Below are positions 42,563 through 45,033 of a stretch of 45,033 bases of DNA, one piece after another. How positions within the stretch are numbered: the first letter of the stretch is position 1; the number at the start of each line of letters is the position of its first letter. Source of the DNA: DASXTB01 sp036505615 (GTDB lineage Bacteria > Acidobacteriota > UBA6911 > JACQSX01); the NCBI GenBank assembly GCA_036505615.1, contig DASXTB010000012.1, positions 1 to 45,033 on the forward strand, written 5' to 3'. Under the pieces are notes generated by a model. It had not been told where the DNA came from. It searched no databases and was given only the letters and a program-made list of their open reading frames with translations. A program made the translations under genes and the position numbers.

Positions 42563-43129
42563 TCAGTTGCTCACCGGTCTTAATCCCGCCAGGTAGATCC
42601 GCGGGTCTTCTGTCCAGCGCGACCAGTCGCTCGCAAAGAGCCGCTGCATTCTCTCTGTAAAATCCTCGAGCTCCAGACCGCAATAGCTGCGATGCGCCTC
42701 CATCACGGTTCGCAGGTGATCCAGGCCCTGGCGCGAAAGATTTCTCATCCCTCGCAGAATATGCTGCTGCCGTTTCAGCAGCGCGGCTGATATCTGAATG
42801 AGCCCTTGAAGAAAGAGACCACTTAAGTCACCGCCGCCGGTTGTTTTCCAGAGCGCTTCCCAGGATTCGTGGGCTTCCCAAAAGTAGGCAAAGTTGTAGA
42901 GATCAACCCCATACAGATACTCCTCCGAGAATTGCCATCTGGTCGCATCAAACGGATCAACGCTCAATTCCTTTTCGCCGAAGTGATGGCCTGACGGATG
43001 GCGCCGCGGATGGGGTGTGACCCCGGGAAGATGTCGATAGGCGGGAAAAGGTCTTGTCGTGTAACGGAAGCCCTCTGCGTCGTACGGCCTCGGCTGGGAA
43101 CTCTCCAGCGAAGTGGATCGTGAAGTCAT
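42563..43129 (-). CDS. DUF309 domain-containing protein
   Basis: The 188-residue protein starts at ATG 43129. The N-terminal part reads RPFPAYRHLPGVTPHPRRHPSGHHF, a pattern known to precede DUF309. The domain itself is clear at about residues 72-140: LYNFAYFWEAHESWEALWKTTGGGDLSGLFLQGLIQISAALLKRQQ. DUF309 is a small all-helical domain with conserved Trp/Glu/His residues and no established function. It stands alone; its stop is 11 bp from the last hairpin of the array. Confidence 0.85.
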   Translation of the reverse strand: MTSRSTSLESSQPRPYDAEGFRYTTRPFPAYRHLPGVTPHPRRHPSGHHFGEKELSVDPFDATRWQFSEEYLYGVDLYNFAYFWEAHESWEALWKTTGGGDLSGLFLQGLIQISAALLKRQQHILRGMRNLSRQGLDHLRTVMEAHRSYCGLELEDFTERMQRLFASDWSRWTEDPRIYLAGLRPVSN

Positions 43130-43443
43130 AATTCAACAGTCTCTCGCAGCCGTCATTTTGCCCCGCCCGGCATTGCGCTCAGGAGTCGCGGCGCTATAAT
43201 AAATTGACGCTCTCTCACAGCGCACTAGGGAGAGAAACAGTACCCGCTTTATAGAGCACTTCAGCGTCAAAGGGGGCCATGAATTGCTCTTCCCTGATTA
43301 TCCACCATCACCGCCTGGCCGTTTCATCCCACCCTGTCCAACCATTTCTTTTATCCGCCGCCCCCAAAACGCCCGATTTTGTCGGCTATTTTTTTCTTAA
43401 CCTGGCGCCAGCTTCGCGCCCCTAGTCGAAAAAGGAGAACCTC
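43130..43443. other. intergenic region with possible promoter
   Basis: No gene is supported in this 314-bp gap between divergent genes. A perfect TATAAT (43195-43200) with a weak TTGCGC (43173-43178, spacer 16) could drive rightward transcription, leaving a leader of over 200 nt before the small membrane protein. An aaaaggag site at 43431-43437 serves that gene. Confidence 0.4.
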
Positions 43444-43920
43444 ATGAAGCCATTACTTTGGATTGACGCCAAGATACTCCAGCTCTTTGCCCTGCTGACC
43501 AAGAAATTTAACTGGCTGACCGGCAAAGACAACTTTTTTCTAGCCAAGCTCTGCCTGGTGTTTTACAGCATCTGTCTCAGTCGCTCGGAACCGGTGGGAT
43601 TTACCATCTGGGCTCTTTCACTCGCTCTAGGTCTCATCGTCACGGTGGAAAGAGGGCGAAGCCTTGAGACGACCACCGGAGCCAAGAATCTCGACCTCTG
43701 GTCGGCCCTGGTGATTCTTCGCATTGCCGGCTGGGCAGATCTGGTCAGACGCATCGATTTTCATTGGATTGTAACGACTGTTTGTCTGGCATCCATACTG
43801 TACTTCCTCAGCGTCGATCGGCCGCCCTTCCGCCGATCGCAAGCCCGAGAAAAACTGGCCGATTGGCTTTCCAGTGCAGTTGGACCCCTGGCGCACCCTG
43901 CCCCGGTCGCGAGGCGCTAG
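43444..43920 (+). CDS. small membrane protein of unknown function
   Basis: The 158-residue protein starts at ATG 43444 behind AAAAGGAG. I do not recognise the family. Hydrophobic segments at about residues 32-46, 52-67 and 102-122 suggest three TM helices; the N-terminus (MKPLLWIDAKILQLFALLTKKF) is amphipathic and the C-terminal 30 residues are basic and Pro-rich. The reading frame is clean and the ribosome site good, so it is likely a real gene. It is followed by the GGTCATC tandem repeat. Confidence 0.6.
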   Translation: MKPLLWIDAKILQLFALLTKKFNWLTGKDNFFLAKLCLVFYSICLSRSEPVGFTIWALSLALGLIVTVERGRSLETTTGAKNLDLWSALVILRIAGWADLVRRIDFHWIVTTVCLASILYFLSVDRPPFRRSQAREKLADWLSSAVGPLAHPAPVARR

Positions 43921-43930
43921 CCTGGAATTT

Positions 43931-44022
43931 GGTCATCGGTCATTTAGTCATTGGTCATCGGTGATCGGTCATCGGCACCGGTCATCGGTCATCGGTCACC
44001 GGTCATTGGTCATCGGTCACTG
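43931..44022. repeat. GGTCATC tandem repeat block
   Basis: About 12 imperfect copies of a 7-8 bp unit (ggtcatcg, ggtcattg, ggtcaccg) run for 92 bp between convergent genes. The block supplies the TGA stop (44017-44019) of the minus-strand zinc-ribbon gene. The motif also occurs at 610-634. Confidence 0.85.
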
Positions 44023-44775
44023 ATAAAAGACGACCAACTCGCGGTTCACAACTCGAATGTCGCGAACTTCAGGCGGCACTCTGAACTTTTCTTTGTTCTC
44101 CGGTGAGTCAAGGATCCTTTGCACGGCGCGATCCAACACTGCCTGCGGCAGAGGAAGCGAACCGAGACTGCCGCTAGTAGGTTCCAGTCTCAAGTAACCA
44201 TTTTCCACGCGCAGCCGGCCTTCCAGAGATAAAGAGAGATCTTTGCCATGGAAGTTGAACAACACATAGGCGCGCAGCCGGTCATCCAGCAGATTGACCT
44301 TCACATCGCGCATTGAGGATTGAACTTCTTCCAGAGTCGGTTCCGAGCCGCTCGGGTTCTGCGACGAAGTCTGAGGCCCGGCGGGAGGGGCCAGTGCCAG
44401 ACTGGAGCCGACCCAGGAGTTGATCTCCGATTCCTTCAGCCGCAAGTCATAGGAGTTCCCCGTCTGGCGGGCACGTTGAAGCTCGTAGAGTTTGGTCTGG
44501 ACGGTCTCTTTTGCCCTGGGGTCGGTTTCAACAGTGGGCGCTTCTCCCTGGCGAAGAATTAGAAAGACAATCAGCACGCCTGCAGCCAGCGTAAACCAGC
44601 GGAAGACCCGGAAAAACTTTGCGAAGGCTCCGGGAGAAGAGTCTTCTTCCAAGGGAGCATCGGCAGCCCACGATGGCAATGATTCCTTGGGCGCTTGATA
44701 GCGTTCAAAGATAATGCCGCAGCGACGGCATTCGCTTCCCCCTTCTTGCTGAAAACCACATTTCGGACAGATCAC
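44017..44775 (-). CDS. zinc-ribbon single-pass membrane protein
   Basis: The 252-residue protein starts at GTG 44775 with GGAG upstream. A rubredoxin-like zinc ribbon (CPKCGFQQEGGSECRRCG, residues 3-20) is followed by an acidic linker, one TM helix (about 61-74, FTLAAGVLIVFLIL) and an extracytoplasmic domain. The latter has LRLKESEINSWVGSSLAL, then VKVNLLDDRLRAYVLFNFHGKDLSLSLEGRL and RVPPEVRDIRVVNRELVVFY. The E-x-E-I-N-x-W pattern followed by paired beta strands resembles YpmS/DUF2140-like lipid-binding domains, but weakly. Function is unknown. Confidence 0.7.
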   Translation of the reverse strand: MICPKCGFQQEGGSECRRCGIIFERYQAPKESLPSWAADAPLEEDSSPGAFAKFFRVFRWFTLAAGVLIVFLILRQGEAPTVETDPRAKETVQTKLYELQRARQTGNSYDLRLKESEINSWVGSSLALAPPAGPQTSSQNPSGSEPTLEEVQSSMRDVKVNLLDDRLRAYVLFNFHGKDLSLSLEGRLRVENGYLRLEPTSGSLGSLPLPQAVLDRAVQRILDSPENKEKFRVPPEVRDIRVVNRELVVFYQ

Positions 44776-44784
44776 GACGCGACT

Positions 44785-44957
44785 CCAGTTGCTAGTAGCC
44801 AGTTCCTAGTTGCCAGTTGCCAGTTCCTAGTTGCCAGTTACCACAGTCGCCCTGAATCAACGGCCGACTATGCCAAGCAGGAACTGGCAACTAGCAACTG
44901 GGAACTGGCAACTAGCATTGGCAACTAGCAACTAGGAACTGGCAACTGGGAACTGGC
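44785..44957. repeat. tandem repeats arranged as an inverted pair
   Basis: Left block 44785-44840 is made of units like ccagttcctagttg; right block 44880-44957 is made of the reverse complement (caactaggaactgg). A 39-bp unique spacer separates them. The whole could fold into a hairpin of over 50 bp. No coding content is supported here or in the last 76 bp of the window. Confidence 0.8.
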
Positions 44958-45033
44958 GGGCTTCCATTCGCGGCAGATTCACTCGCTGTTTCGGCTTTCA
45001 ATTTTGTACTCGGAGTGCGTGATCGTCAGCGTG

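Noticed and set aside
41913..42683. Several open frames across the hairpin region, on both strands
   Set aside because: Their translations are repeats of hairpin-derived peptides such as GLRAVS-RPLPAAFPEG; the stem-loop structure, not coding, explains the open frames.
43931..44022. Possible CRISPR array
   Set aside because: Units are 7-8 bp in direct tandem without spacers, and no cas genes are present; it is a simple tandem repeat.
44785..44957. Possible CRISPR array in the second repeat block
   Set aside because: The units are contiguous and inverted between blocks; there are no uniform unique spacers.

Overview
The window looks like a chromosomal piece of an Acidobacteriota genome, probably Solibacter/Bryobacter-like. 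That is an inference from gene style: Tat-exported TIM-barrel proteins, large secreted proteins with carboxypeptidase-regulatory-like ends, a Kdo hydroxylase, VapBC pairs, and many short GC-rich dispersed repeats. GC content is moderate and genes are dense. No taxonomic marker gene is present, so the assignment is tentative.

Positions 1-6255 are a patchwork. The 3' end of a Kdo (lipid A inner core) 3-hydroxylase is followed by a Tat-exported sugar isomerase-like protein, a VapBC-type toxin-antitoxin pair, a MazF remnant, tRNA-Asp, a second PIN/RHH pair on the minus strand, a CAP-domain secreted protein and a secreted protein with a protease-inhibitor-like tail. Both toxin-antitoxin operons have near-consensus promoters that place transcription at, or 2-3 nt before, the start codon.

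Positions 6256-10337 hold regulators and a secreted protein: a NarL-type response regulator, a sigma-54 enhancer-binding protein with a degenerate receiver domain, and a divergent secreted beta-propeller protein.

Positions 11061-36738 are an exopolysaccharide locus. Operon 1 (11109-21098) encodes a Wza-like export protein, an outer-membrane barrel, a fused Wzz/BY-kinase, the priming phosphoglycosyltransferase, a YvcK/CofD-family protein, a GT2 glycosyltransferase, a FemAB-like acyltransferase and a DegT-family protein. Operon 2 (21265-30911) encodes a 54-residue protein, a second FemAB-like protein, a polysaccharide deacetylase, an O-antigen ligase-like polymerase, a Wzx-like flippase, an asparagine synthase-like amidotransferase and two GT4 glycosyltransferases. 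A heparinase II/III-family protein, a second amidotransferase and one more glycosyltransferase follow. Each of the two main operons is preceded by a -24/-12 (sigma-54) promoter matching the consensus spacing, so the sigma-54 activator at 7073 is the obvious candidate regulator. The gene set resembles exosortase-A-type EPS loci, but no exosortase or PEP-CTERM protein is present. Amidotransferases, deacetylase, heparinase-like and GH123-like enzymes together suggest a uronic acid/amino sugar polymer (inference).

Positions 36893-45033 hold a secreted GH123/DUF4091-like protein, a large two-module surface protein, a MarR regulator, a 550-bp array of perfect hairpins built around a large inverted repeat, a DUF309 protein, a small membrane protein, a zinc-ribbon membrane protein and two tandem-repeat blocks.

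The most interesting points are the 54-residue sigma-54-driven ORF, which looks like the missing C-terminal segment of the GT2 enzyme encoded 2.6 kb upstream; the matched sigma-54 promoters; the degenerate receiver of the activator; and the hairpin array.
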